Positions 52,177 to 61,247 are shown, numbered from the stretch's first letter. The stretch: 64,000 nt of DNA from Litorimonas sp963972195 (GCA_963972195.1 CAXATH010000001.1:310001-374000); one strand, 5' to 3'. Numbers and translations: made by a program. Notes: a model not told the origin generated them from the sequence alone.

Positions 52177-53100
52177 TTAACCGCCTTTAACAGCTGCGGC
52201 GACTTCTGCTGCGAAGTCTTCTTCTTTCTTTTCGATACCGTCGCCGACGCCCATGCGGACATAGCCGGTCATTTTGATATCTGTACCAAGCGCTTTGGCT
52301 TCATCAGCAAGAACCTGCTCGATAGAACGCTCTCCATCCATGACGAAGATTTGCGTCATCAGAACAGATTCCTTGAAGAATTTGACCATGCGGCCTTCAA
52401 CCATTTTATCCACGATTGATTCCGGCTTGCCGGACTCAAGCGCTTCAGCCTTGAGCATTTCGCGCTCTTTGGCGACCAGGTCTTGATCCAGATCATCAAC
52501 TGTCAATGCCAGCGGGTTAGTCGCGGCGATGTGCATGGCGATTTTCTTACCTAGGTCTTCAAGCTTTGCGACGTCGCCAGCAGATTCCAGCGCAACCAAA
52601 ACACCAATCTTGCCCATGCCTTCTGTTACCGCGTTATGGATATATCCGGCCACGGCGCCTTCTGAAACAGTGAGGCGCGCCATGCGGCGTAGAGACATAT
52701 TTTCACCGATTTTACCGACTAGCGTGGTCAAATGGTCTTTGACGTTTTCACCGGAAGCGGTTTTAGCGGCGGCCAATTCTTCTGTGCTGTCGACAGTGAC
52801 GGCCAAGTCAGCGATTTCGGAAACAGCGCCTTGGAACGCATCGTTACGCGCCACAAAATCGGTTTCAGAATTCACTTCGACAACGGCGCCCGTTTTCGGC
52901 GCAAGCGCAACGGCAACAAGGCCTTCTGCCGCAATACGGCCAGCTTTTTTATCGGCTTTGGCAATACCTTTTGTCCGCAACCAATCAGCGGCCGCTTCGA
53001 GGTCGCCGTCTGTTTCGTTCAATGCTTTTTTACAATCCATCATACCGGCGGATGTTTGATCACGCAGGCTTTTCACCATTGCGGCTGTAATCTGTGCCAT
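52177..53100 (-). CDS. tsf: translation elongation factor Ts
   Basis: 307 residues. The EF-Tu-contacting motif lies in LRDQTSAGMMDCKKAL (about 12-27), and VNSETDFVARND is the core signature. It exchanges GDP for GTP on EF-Tu. The GGAGACCTCCC ahead of the ATG includes a good ribosome site. Partly separated from rpsB by a hairpin terminator. Confidence 0.96.
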   Translation of the reverse strand: MAQITAAMVKSLRDQTSAGMMDCKKALNETDGDLEAAADWLRTKGIAKADKKAGRIAAEGLVAVALAPKTGAVVEVNSETDFVARNDAFQGAVSEIADLAVTVDSTEELAAAKTASGENVKDHLTTLVGKIGENMSLRRMARLTVSEGAVAGYIHNAVTEGMGKIGVLVALESAGDVAKLEDLGKKIAMHIAATNPLALTVDDLDQDLVAKEREMLKAEALESGKPESIVDKMVEGRMVKFFKESVLMTQIFVMDGERSIEQVLADEAKALGTDIKMTGYVRMGVGDGIEKKEEDFAAEVAAAVKGG

Positions 53101-53155
53101 GGGAGGTCTCCTTATGGGTCAATCAATAAATAGGTTCGGCCCCTATTTGGGGCGA

Positions 53156-53191
53156 AAAAACAAAAATGGAAGGGGCGGAACCTCCGCCCCT
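53156..53191 (-). terminator. hairpin terminator or attenuator between rpsB and tsf
   Basis: A perfect nine-base stem AGGGGCGGA/TCCGCCCCT with a three-base loop (53171-53191) is followed on the minus strand by CCATTTTTGTTTTTT. A second G-C-rich hairpin (CGCCCC/GGGGCC region, about 53139-53154) follows it. It would set the rpsB to tsf transcript ratio. Confidence 0.78.
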
Positions 53192-53209
53192 AAATTTCAA
53201 AGGCGAAGC

Positions 53210-54325
53210 TTAGGACTTCTTACCAGAAACCATAGCTTTGGCCTGCTCGACCCAGTCACCCGAAGCCAGTTTCCCGCCTAGATCATGAGCTTCTTCCAGC
53301 TCTTCGATCTGCTTTTCGGTCAATTCTGACATGACTTGAACAGATGTGATGCCGGCTTCTTGAAGCACTTTTTTGTATTTCGGGCCAATGCCGTCAATGT
53401 CCGCAACGTCGCTCAGGTCAGGTTTCACGTCGGCTTCTTGTTCAGGTGTCGCCGGTTGAGCCGTAGTGGCTTCTTGCGCAGGGGAAGGAGGCGCTTCTTT
53501 TGCGGCTTCCTCTTTAGGTGCAGGCGTTTCTTCTTTCGCTGTCGCTTCTTTTTGAGCAGCTTCCATGTTCAAAGCGAGCTCTTCCGGGTTTTCGGAGGCG
53601 CCGAGGTCAGCACCGACAGAGGCTGCAGCTTCGGTCATGCCGTCGAGAACAGCGTCAGCCACGAGTTCGCAGTAAAGCTGAATGGCGCGGGCCGCGTCAT
53701 CATTGCCCGGAATAGGCATGTCTGCTGATTCAGGATCCGAGTTGGAATCGAGAATGGCTACAACCGGAATGCCCAGACGGCGGGCTTCCAAAATCGCGAT
53801 ACCTTCTTTGTTCGTGTCGATAACAAACATCAGGTCGGGCTTGCCGCCCATGTCTTTAATACCGCCGAGGGCTTTTTCGAGCTTTTCCATTTCGCGGTTA
53901 AGCTTGAGGTTTTCCTTCTTAGTCAGACCTGTGTCGGCATCTTCGCCTTGGTCGCCGAGCATGGCTTCCAGCTCTTTCAAGCGGGAGATAGACTTCGTGA
54001 CGGTCTGCCAGTTTGTCAGCATGCCGCCGAGCCAGCGGTGATTGACGTAATACTGAGCGGAGCGTTTCGCAGCGGCTGCAACCGGCGCAGACGCAGCGCG
54101 CTTCGTGCCAACGAAAAGGACGCGGCCGCCTTTGGCAGCAACATCACGGACTTCTTTCAAAGCCTGATGCAATAGCGGAACTGTTTGGGACAGATCCATA
54201 ATATGGATGTTTGAACGGGCGCCGAAAATATACGGGGCCATTTTTGGGTTCCAGCGATGTGTCTGGTGACCAAAGTGAACGCCAGCTTCGAGCAATTGAC
54301 GCATTGAAAATTCAGGTAGGGCCAT
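53210..54325 (-). CDS. rpsB: 30S ribosomal protein S2 with C-terminal helix-hairpin-helix extension
   Basis: 371 residues from the ATG at 54325 with AAGGAGATATCC ahead of it. The S2 body (about 1-250) shows LLEAGVHFGHQTHRWNPKM and the usual FVIDTNKE segment. It then carries a linker rich in Ala, Glu and Pro (about 250-303) and a C-terminal domain (about 304-371) with IDGIGPKYKKVLQEAGI, a helix-hairpin-helix type motif. S2 is normally about 240-260 residues. The extra domain may bind nucleic acid or protein at the solvent side of the 30S subunit; its role is unknown. Confidence 0.93.
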   Translation of the reverse strand: MALPEFSMRQLLEAGVHFGHQTHRWNPKMAPYIFGARSNIHIMDLSQTVPLLHQALKEVRDVAAKGGRVLFVGTKRAASAPVAAAAKRSAQYYVNHRWLGGMLTNWQTVTKSISRLKELEAMLGDQGEDADTGLTKKENLKLNREMEKLEKALGGIKDMGGKPDLMFVIDTNKEGIAILEARRLGIPVVAILDSNSDPESADMPIPGNDDAARAIQLYCELVADAVLDGMTEAAASVGADLGASENPEELALNMEAAQKEATAKEETPAPKEEAAKEAPPSPAQEATTAQPATPEQEADVKPDLSDVADIDGIGPKYKKVLQEAGITSVQVMSELTEKQIEELEEAHDLGGKLASGDWVEQAKAMVSGKKS

Positions 54326-54361
54326 GGATATCTCCTTGTTCCGGTTGACCATATGCAGGGT

Positions 54362-54391
54362 GTGAAGTGGCCCCACCACGGGGCCGCTCAC
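54362..54391 (-). promoter_or_regulatory. leader hairpin upstream of rpsB
   Basis: On the minus strand GTGAGCGGCCCC and GGGGCCACTTCAC can pair around a short loop, about 40 bases ahead of the rpsB start. A stable 5' untranslated hairpin in this place fits the autogenous control of S2 operons in proteobacteria, but no known leader motif was matched. Confidence 0.4.
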
Positions 54392-54510
54392 CGGAATGGA
54401 CGAAAGACTATATGTCAGACGCCCGCACCTGCATGCGAATTAGTGGGGGCCACATAGCGCAACTGCGCGGGGATGCAAGGCATTTATGCGGCGATGGGTC
54501 CGCAAGTCGT

Positions 54511-55347
54511 CTATTTTTTGGAAAACGACCGATTATTGCGAATATGCCGCGTAATATTGGCAACTGTATCCACCCAAATCTCATCTTGGGCCTCCGACAG
54601 ATAGTCGAGCAACGCCTCGTGAGCCTTATTGGAGACTGATATATAATCGCCCCCTACCCCGTGAAATGTAATCGTTCCGTAGCCGCCCGACGCAATAATT
54701 TTATCGACCAAGGCGATGAGCTCTTCGCCGGTTTGCTCCTCTCCGCCAAAGGTTGGAATCGAATAAATGTGAATCTTTTTATCTGAAATTTTCGCCGGGT
54801 GACCAATGATAGAACGGGCGCTGGCAAATAATGGCTGTATCGCTTCGACATAGGATTTTCCTCCTGCCGTCGAATCTCCGCAAGGATAGGCATAAGTTCG
54901 CTCGGTCTTACCGTCTAAAGCCGTCAAGAGAGAGTTCGCAAACCCCAGCTCCTGAACAAGCCGGGGAAGCGTATAATTATCGAGATCGGTCGCTTCGGTA
55001 ATCCAGTCCCGTTCCGGAAAGGATTTCTGCCCTAAGCAAGGATGAAAAAGCGAGTGATTGCCAAGTTCATGCCCCGACTCTGAGACCTCCCGCCAGGAGT
55101 CCATATTTTCGGTGAACAAATCCACGCCGACGGTCAGGTAAAAAGTCCCTTTAAGGTTTCTTTCGTCCAAAGCCGGAACCGCATTTTCGAGCTGACTTAA
55201 CAGGCTGTCATCATAGGTGAGCGAGATAGCGGCCTTCGCGCCGCCGGGCCACGAGCTTTCCTCATCCGCAGAGGCGGACGCCGGGACAAAAAAAAGCAAA
55301 CCAATGCTAATAATACCGATAAGAAAGTGCGTTGTATTTGAATGCAT
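54511..55347 (-). CDS. secreted polysaccharide deacetylase (NodB-like)
   Basis: 278 residues, signal peptide about 1-27 (ending ASAS). The CE4 motifs are visible: SLTYDDS (Asp-Asp, metal/base) near 42-48 and HELGNHSLFHPC (HxxxH-type metal site) near 93-104, with YAYPCGDS near 152-159 and TITFHGVG near 227-234. It should remove acetyl groups from a cell-surface glycan such as peptidoglycan or exopolysaccharide in the periplasm. It sits between rpsB and dnaE, where related genomes usually have no such gene. Confidence 0.87.
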   Translation of the reverse strand: MHSNTTHFLIGIISIGLLFFVPASASADEESSWPGGAKAAISLTYDDSLLSQLENAVPALDERNLKGTFYLTVGVDLFTENMDSWREVSESGHELGNHSLFHPCLGQKSFPERDWITEATDLDNYTLPRLVQELGFANSLLTALDGKTERTYAYPCGDSTAGGKSYVEAIQPLFASARSIIGHPAKISDKKIHIYSIPTFGGEEQTGEELIALVDKIIASGGYGTITFHGVGGDYISVSNKAHEALLDYLSEAQDEIWVDTVANITRHIRNNRSFSKK

Positions 55348-55429
55348 GAAAAACCGTTAAATGAGTCTCGCCCTTACTGCAATACATTGAGCGTTTGGCA
55401 GCCTATGGTTCCTAAACACGGATTTAGGG

Positions 55430-58400
55430 TTAGGCGGCTATTTCCCGGATGATCTCCACCGCCTGGTTGACCTTTATCGCCTTTTGTATCTTCAAATCTA
55501 TGCCCCAATTGCCGGCGAGCTTCCAACTCGCCTCACGCGTTTTATCGAGCGGGGCGGTGATTTTGATATATCCCGAATTTTGATAAGGCGCATTTTTAAG
55601 CTGGTGGAGAAGCTTTTCAAGAGAATCCAGTGTTTCCGCTGTCGCATTCCGCAGGCGGATATCTATTCCCACTATTTTAGCCGCCGGAGGTTTGGCGTCC
55701 AGCGCCGTCATCGCTTCGGCAAAGAGCCGAACATCACCGTCCCCACCTTCGGCTTTGACCTTGACTTGCACCAGATTCCCCGGGCTCAGATAGTCGCGGT
55801 TTTCCAAGAGAATTCTTTCGGTAAAAAGGACCTCATATTCTCCGGTCGGATCGGACAGCGCAACAAAGGCGAATTTCTTACCGCGTTTGGACAGGCGTTC
55901 CTGCTTGCGAAGCACCACGCCGGCCAGGTTGAGTTTGCACTCTTTGCCGCTTTTGGCAAAGCGCTCGCCGATATCGACGGCGCTTGTGCATTTATCAAGG
56001 CTGCCCTTTTCCAAATGCTCGTCGAGAGGATGCCCGCCCAGATAAAATCCGACGGCGCCGAGTTCGTGGTTCAGCGTTTCAATAGAGCCCCAAGGCGGCG
56101 CATATTCCAGATCAGGGTCTTCCATAGGCACAGCATCGCCGAACAGGCTAACCTGTGCGCTGGAGCGTTCCCGCGCCGCTAGCGTACCTATATCCTGCAG
56201 GATGGAAGAGGACGCCAAAACGCTCGCCCGGTTAAGGTCGAGGCAATCAAACGCCCCGGCGCGAGCCAGATTTTCAATGGCACGTTTATTCACCAACCGC
56301 ATATCAACGCGGTGCGCAAAATCATAAAGATCTTTGAACGGGCCGCCCTCATTGCGAACAGAAATGACATGACGCATCGCATCAAGACCGACATTCTTGA
56401 GCGCGCCCAAAGCATAAAGAACTTTGCCGTCTTTCACGTCAAAATCAGCCTCCGACCTATTCACACAAGGGGACTCTATCTCGAGGCCCATTCGTTTGCC
56501 CTCTTGATAAAACTGCGCCAGTTTTTCGACATTGGCGAGATCAAGCGACATAATCGCCGCGATAAATTCTGCCGGATAGAGCGCTTTCAGATAAGCGGTC
56601 TGAAATGAGATCATGGCATAGGCGGCGGCGTGAGATTTGTTAAATCCGTAACCGGCAAATTCGTTTACGAGTTCGAATATCTCGCCCGCCAGACGCCCGT
56701 CCACGTCGCGCTCAACCGCCCCGTCAATAAATTTTGACTTTTGCCTGTCCATTTCGGCCTGGTCTTTTTTACCCATGGCCCGCCGGAGCAAATCGGCATC
56801 CCCCAGAGAAAAGCCGGACAGGGTTTTGGCGATTTCCATCACCTGTTCCTGATAGATAATAATCCCGTAAGTTTCATCCAGAATGGATTCGAGCTTGGGG
56901 TGCGGATAGGTGATTTCCTGACGCTCAAACTTCCGGTCAATATAATCCGGAATGTTCCTCATTGGGCCCGGACGATAGAGGGAAATCAGAGCGGTCAGCT
57001 CTTCTATAGAGCCCGGCGCCATTTTCCGTAGTACGTCGCGCATACCCGAACTTTCCAACTGAAACACGCCGGCGGAAAGACCTTCGGACAAGGGCGCGTA
57101 AGCTTCGGGTGTGTCGGTACTGATTTTCGACCAGTCCACCGAGATGTCGCGCTTGGCGAGGTATTTAAGGCAGCGGTCAATCACGGTCAGGGTTTTCAAT
57201 CCCAAAAAGTCAAATTTTACCAAACCCGCTTTTTCCGCCCATTTCATGGTAAATTGCGTCGCCGGAATATCCGAGCGCGGGTCACGGTAGAGTGGGACAA
57301 GCTGCTGCAGCGGCCTGTCGCCGATCACCACGCCCGCCGCATGGGTCGAAGCGTTTCTGTACAGCCCTTCGAGCTGTAAGGCGGTATCCAGAAGCGCTCT
57401 GACAGAAGGTTCTGCCTTGCGGGCGTCCTGAAGAGCGGGCTCCATATTAATGGCCTGCGCGAGCGACACCGGATTAGCCGGGTTGGACGGCACGAGCTTG
57501 GCGAGGCGGTCCACCTGCCCTAATGGCATCTGCATGACGCGCCCGACATCGCGTACCACCGCGCGCGCCTGAAGGGTTCCGAAGGTGATAATCTGCGCCA
57601 CCTGACCGTCGCCATACTTACGGCGGACATAGTCAATCACTTCGCCGCGGCGTTCCTGGCAGAAATCGATATCGAAATCGGGCATGGACACACGTTCCGG
57701 ATTGAGGAAACGTTCAAATAGGAGTCCGTAGCGAAGCGGGTCCAGATCCGTAATGGTCAGCGCCCACGCTACAACAGAGCCCGCGCCCGAGCCCCGGCCC
57801 GGCCCGACCGGAATGCCCTGCTCTTTTGCCCATTTGATAAAGTCCGCAACGATCAGAAAATAACCTGGAAAGCCCATATTCTCGATAATGCCAAGCTCAA
57901 AATCGAGCCGGTCGAAATAAGCCTCTTCGGACTCAGCCATATCGATAACATCAAGACGCTTTCGAAGGCCGTCTTTGGCCTGCTGCGCCAGGATGTCGGC
58001 TTCCGACAGAGAGCCGTCGCCAAAGTTTGGTAGAATGGGTTTGCGCTTTTCCGACTTCACCGCGCAGCGCTGCGCTATCGTCAATGTGTTTTCTATGGCT
58101 TCGGGCAAATCCGCAAAGAGCTCGAGCATTTGCTCCGGGGATTTTAAATAATGATGCCCCGTGAGCTTTCGGCGGTTTTTCTCGAGGACGTAAGACCCTT
58201 CGGACATGGCAAGCAGAACGTCATGCGCCTTGTGCATTTCCGGGTCGAGATAATAGGGCTCGTTCGTGGCGACGACCGGCAAGCCCTTGTCATAGGCAAA
58301 ATCAAGCAAGATGGGTTCGGCTTTTTCTTCGTCCGGCGTATTATGACGTTGAAGCTCGACATAGAGGCGATCCGGAAAAAGGGCGATCAGGCGATCGAGC

Positions 58401-58888
58401 CAGCTTTCCGCTTCGGCCGTCCGGTCCTGGACGATGAGCTTGTTGAGCACCCCGTCCGGCCCGCCGGTCAGCGCAATCACGCTTTCCGTGCGCCCCTCAA
58501 GAAAGTCCGCCTTCACATGGGCCAAATCCGTTGGCTCCACATCCAAAAACGCCGAGGACGACAGCGCCATAAGGTTTTCATAACCCTTTTCATTTTGCGC
58601 AAACAGAACGAGCGTACCGTCGGGATCCTTGCGAATTTGACCCGGCTGAAGCGGAATGCCGATATCCATGGATAAAGTCACGCCGATAATCGGCTGAAGG
58701 CCAAAACCGGCCATCGTGTCAGAAAACTCAAGGGCGCCGCAGAGATTGTTTGTATCCGTCAGGCCCACGGCCGGAAAATTCCAGTCCGCACAACGGGCGC
58801 CGAGCGGTCCCATCTTCAGGGCGCCTTCCAACATGGAATAGGGCGAACGGGTTCGGAGAGGCACATAATCCAGACGACGCACAGCCAT
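55430..58888 (-). CDS. dnaE: DNA polymerase III alpha subunit
   Basis: 1152 residues from the ATG at 58888, preceded by AAAGGAGAGGGC. The PHP domain (about 1-280), the palm with PDFDIDFCQERR (catalytic Asp, about residue 400), the fingers with YQEQVMEIAKTLSGFSLGDAD and the helix-hairpin-helix and OB-fold parts in the C-terminal third are all present. It is the main replicative polymerase (DnaE1), not the error-prone DnaE2/ImuC type, as judged by length and position next to lolD. A small SOS-controlled gene ends 54 bases ahead of it on the same strand with no terminator between. Confidence 0.96.
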   Translation of the reverse strand: MAVRRLDYVPLRTRSPYSMLEGALKMGPLGARCADWNFPAVGLTDTNNLCGALEFSDTMAGFGLQPIIGVTLSMDIGIPLQPGQIRKDPDGTLVLFAQNEKGYENLMALSSSAFLDVEPTDLAHVKADFLEGRTESVIALTGGPDGVLNKLIVQDRTAEAESWLDRLIALFPDRLYVELQRHNTPDEEKAEPILLDFAYDKGLPVVATNEPYYLDPEMHKAHDVLLAMSEGSYVLEKNRRKLTGHHYLKSPEQMLELFADLPEAIENTLTIAQRCAVKSEKRKPILPNFGDGSLSEADILAQQAKDGLRKRLDVIDMAESEEAYFDRLDFELGIIENMGFPGYFLIVADFIKWAKEQGIPVGPGRGSGAGSVVAWALTITDLDPLRYGLLFERFLNPERVSMPDFDIDFCQERRGEVIDYVRRKYGDGQVAQIITFGTLQARAVVRDVGRVMQMPLGQVDRLAKLVPSNPANPVSLAQAINMEPALQDARKAEPSVRALLDTALQLEGLYRNASTHAAGVVIGDRPLQQLVPLYRDPRSDIPATQFTMKWAEKAGLVKFDFLGLKTLTVIDRCLKYLAKRDISVDWSKISTDTPEAYAPLSEGLSAGVFQLESSGMRDVLRKMAPGSIEELTALISLYRPGPMRNIPDYIDRKFERQEITYPHPKLESILDETYGIIIYQEQVMEIAKTLSGFSLGDADLLRRAMGKKDQAEMDRQKSKFIDGAVERDVDGRLAGEIFELVNEFAGYGFNKSHAAAYAMISFQTAYLKALYPAEFIAAIMSLDLANVEKLAQFYQEGKRMGLEIESPCVNRSEADFDVKDGKVLYALGALKNVGLDAMRHVISVRNEGGPFKDLYDFAHRVDMRLVNKRAIENLARAGAFDCLDLNRASVLASSSILQDIGTLAARERSSAQVSLFGDAVPMEDPDLEYAPPWGSIETLNHELGAVGFYLGGHPLDEHLEKGSLDKCTSAVDIGERFAKSGKECKLNLAGVVLRKQERLSKRGKKFAFVALSDPTGEYEVLFTERILLENRDYLSPGNLVQVKVKAEGGDGDVRLFAEAMTALDAKPPAAKIVGIDIRLRNATAETLDSLEKLLHQLKNAPYQNSGYIKITAPLDKTREASWKLAGNWGIDLKIQKAIKVNQAVEIIREIAA

Positions 58889-58942
58889 GCCCTCTCCTTT
58901 CAATCCGGAATCAGCTCCGGCTTTAAACTTAACAAGTGGAGA

Positions 58943-59038
58943 TTATCCCCCCAAGACCATCATCCACATTGTCATGACTCCGACAAAGCCTGCCAGAACG
59001 GCACCGGAAACGATATCCATTGCGAGTTGTTTTGCCAT
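58943..59038 (-). CDS. 31-residue SOS-controlled membrane peptide, SidA-like
   Basis: ATG at 59038, stop TAA at 58943, with the ribosome site GGGGATAAAA directly ahead. The product begins MAKQLAMDIVSGAV, continues as one membrane segment rich in Gly, Val and Met (residues about 9-29) and ends VLGG. An operator GTTC-N7-GTTC (59064-59078) lies 25 bases upstream of the start. Size, membrane segment, LexA control and the place beside dnaE all fit SidA of Caulobacter crescentus, a 29-residue SOS-induced inner membrane inhibitor of division acting on FtsW. Sequence homology to SidA cannot be confirmed here. Too short for standard gene calling. Confidence 0.75.
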   Translation of the reverse strand: MAKQLAMDIVSGAVLAGFVGVMTMWMMVLGG

Positions 59039-59063
59039 TTTTATCCCCAATAAAACTGTTGAT

Positions 59064-59102
59064 GTTCTATCTTTGTTCTATAGCGTTCTACACATTAGTC
59101 AA
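59064..59102 (-). promoter_or_regulatory. SOS operator and promoter of the membrane-peptide gene
   Basis: The operator GTTC-TATCTTT-GTTC (59064-59078) has exact alphaproteobacterial LexA spacing. On the minus strand TTGACT (59097-59102), a 17-base spacer and AGAACA (59074-59079) repeat the -35/spacer/-10 layout of the lexA promoter. A third GTTC (59085-59088) sits six bases away from the operator. LexA should repress this promoter until DNA damage. Confidence 0.82.
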
Positions 59103-59234
59103 ACTGATTCTGGGGATTTATTCCTGATGCTTTGTGGATAAGTCATCAGGCCATGCGAAAAACCGCGAAGGGCCCCTCGCCTGAGGCTCAAGATGAATGG
59201 AGGAATCTGACCCTGCGGGGTCAGGCAGGGCGCG

Positions 59235-59939
59235 CTAAGGTCGGGCGGCGGCTTTCAATGGCACGACAAGGCCGTCGCGTACGGTAAACACCCGATCCAT
59301 ATATTGGGTGAGTTCCATATTATGGGTGGCCACGAGCGCCGCGACTCCTTCCATGCGGGTCAGGTCTAGCAGGCTCTGGAATACAGAAGAAGACGTCGCC
59401 GGGTCGAGGTTTCCGGTCGGCTCATCGGCGAGCAGGATTTTGGGCTTATTCGCAAGAGCGCGGGCAATGGCGACGCGTTGCTGCTCTCCGCCCGACATCT
59501 GTGACGGCTTATGGTGCATACGTGCTTCAAGGCCCAGAAGCGTTAAGAGCCGACGCGCCTCCGCTCTGGCAATGCGCTCTGATTTCCCGGCAATCATTTG
59601 CGGAATAACAACATTGTCTTCGGCGGAAAATTCTTTCTGCAAATGATGGAATTGATAGACCACGCCAATGGTTTCGCGGCGGATGGCGGTGCGTTTATCG
59701 TCAGAGAGTTTCAGGCATTCCCGTCCGCCGATATAGACTTCGCCGGCATTGGGCTTTTCCAGAAGGCCTGCGGCGTGCAGCAGTGTTGACTTACCGGATC
59801 CGGACGGGCCGATGAGGCCAACCATTTCGCCGGGAAAGATATCAATATCCGCGCCGGATAAAACCGTCAATTCGGATGGACCAGATCGATAAGAACGGTG
59901 CAGGTTGCGCACAGAGAGGATGGGGCGGGCTTGGTTCAT
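59235..59939 (-). CDS. lolD: lipoprotein-releasing ABC transporter ATPase LolD
   Basis: 234 residues. Walker A GPSGSGKST (about 43-51), the signature MSGGEQQRVAIARAL and Walker B ILLADEPTGNLD are complete. With the LolC/E membrane subunit it pulls lipoproteins from the inner membrane and hands them to LolA. It follows lolC by nine bases. An 18-base palindrome (CTGACCC/GGGTCAG, 59206-59223) lies just after its stop. Confidence 0.94.
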   Translation of the reverse strand: MNQARPILSVRNLHRSYRSGPSELTVLSGADIDIFPGEMVGLIGPSGSGKSTLLHAAGLLEKPNAGEVYIGGRECLKLSDDKRTAIRRETIGVVYQFHHLQKEFSAEDNVVIPQMIAGKSERIARAEARRLLTLLGLEARMHHKPSQMSGGEQQRVAIARALANKPKILLADEPTGNLDPATSSSVFQSLLDLTRMEGVAALVATHNMELTQYMDRVFTVRDGLVVPLKAAARP

Positions 59940-59948
59940 GTCACTCCC

Positions 59949-61247
59949 CTACTCATATCTCAGCGCGTCGACCGGATCGACTTTGGAGGCATTGAGCGCC
60001 GGGAAGAGTGTGGCCGCGGCGGAAATCATAAAGCCCCAAAACGCCACGCCAAAGACTTCCGTCCAAACAATTTTAGCTGGGATGCCGCCGGAAAGTTGGT
60101 ACACATCCTCGGGGAAAAGCTCGGTGCCGGTAACAAATTCTATAGCTGTCTGTATGGCGCCAATATTGAGGCAGAATAGAATTCCGAACACCAATCCGGC
60201 TAAGGTACCCAAAATACCTATCATCGCCCCGGACATGAAGAAGATTCGCAGGACGCCGCCTCGAGACGCGCCAATTGTTCTTAATATCGCAATATCCTTG
60301 GACTTGTTTTTCACGAGCATAATCATGGAGGCCAGAACCGGAAAGGCCGCGATTACAACCACCACCATAAAAATGAACCGCATGGCGATCTGCTCGGTGC
60401 GAAGCGCCGTCGCGATTGTCGCGTTGCGGTCTTTCCAGGTTGTGATGAAAACAGGTTCCTGAGCCGCATTGCCGACAGGTTTTTTCAACGTCTCGATCAT
60501 ATCGGGGTTAAACAGCCGGAGCTGAATTTCCCCTGATAACTTGCCGCCGTCGAATAAGAGGGTTGCCTCTTCAAAATCCATATAAATATAAGTCTGGTCC
60601 GTCTGAAGCAGACCGACTTCGAACACTGCGCCGATTGTATAAACTTTTCGGATCGGCTGAGGCCCGGTTACGGTGGTGCGCGTCCGAGGAGAAAAAATCA
60701 TCAGCCTGTCACCGGCCCGAAGGCCTAGCCCCGCAGCAAGACGGCCGCCAATTGCGATAGACTCTTCCGATCCTTCCCCCTGCCCGAAGCTTTCCAGGCT
60801 ACCTTGAGTAATGGATTGGGAAATGAGGTCATAGTTTTTGAGATTATCAGGACGAATACCGATGATTTGCGCTAAGGCAAACTGGCCATTGGCCTGTACG
60901 CCCGTATAGCTTTGATTGAACTGGAAAGCTTCTTCGACGCCCGGGACGGTCATGAGGCGCTGTTCCATCTCCTGCATGCTCTCCGGCGTGGGCTGTGGAG
61001 ACGAACTCGCCACATACATATGACCTTCACTGCCGACGGTCAGGCGTATCATATCATCGCGAAAGCCGTTCATAATCGACATGATGATAATCATCGCGGC
61101 AATCGCCAACATGATGCAGGTAAAGGAAATGGCGGCGATCAGACCGACGCCGCCCTGAGTTTTCTTTGCCCGCAAATAGCGCATGGCAATGCGGCGCTCG
61201 ATCGCGCCGAAAGGTTTGTTTTGCTTTATGGCAAACTCTTGGCTCAA
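59949..61247 (-). CDS. lolC: lipoprotein-releasing system membrane subunit LolC/LolE
   Basis: 432 residues with four membrane segments in MacB/FtsX layout: one near 35-60, a large periplasmic domain (about 65-285), then three near 290-315, 335-365 and 395-420. The N-terminal AIERRIAMRYLRAKK and the late FALNASKVDPVDALRYE-type end (LNASKVDPVDALRYE) are typical. A single LolC/E-like subunit is common in alphaproteobacteria, where it forms a homodimer. Start overlaps the proS stop by four bases. Confidence 0.93.
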   Translation of the reverse strand: MSQEFAIKQNKPFGAIERRIAMRYLRAKKTQGGVGLIAAISFTCIMLAIAAMIIIMSIMNGFRDDMIRLTVGSEGHMYVASSSPQPTPESMQEMEQRLMTVPGVEEAFQFNQSYTGVQANGQFALAQIIGIRPDNLKNYDLISQSITQGSLESFGQGEGSEESIAIGGRLAAGLGLRAGDRLMIFSPRTRTTVTGPQPIRKVYTIGAVFEVGLLQTDQTYIYMDFEEATLLFDGGKLSGEIQLRLFNPDMIETLKKPVGNAAQEPVFITTWKDRNATIATALRTEQIAMRFIFMVVVVIAAFPVLASMIMLVKNKSKDIAILRTIGASRGGVLRIFFMSGAMIGILGTLAGLVFGILFCLNIGAIQTAIEFVTGTELFPEDVYQLSGGIPAKIVWTEVFGVAFWGFMISAAATLFPALNASKVDPVDALRYE

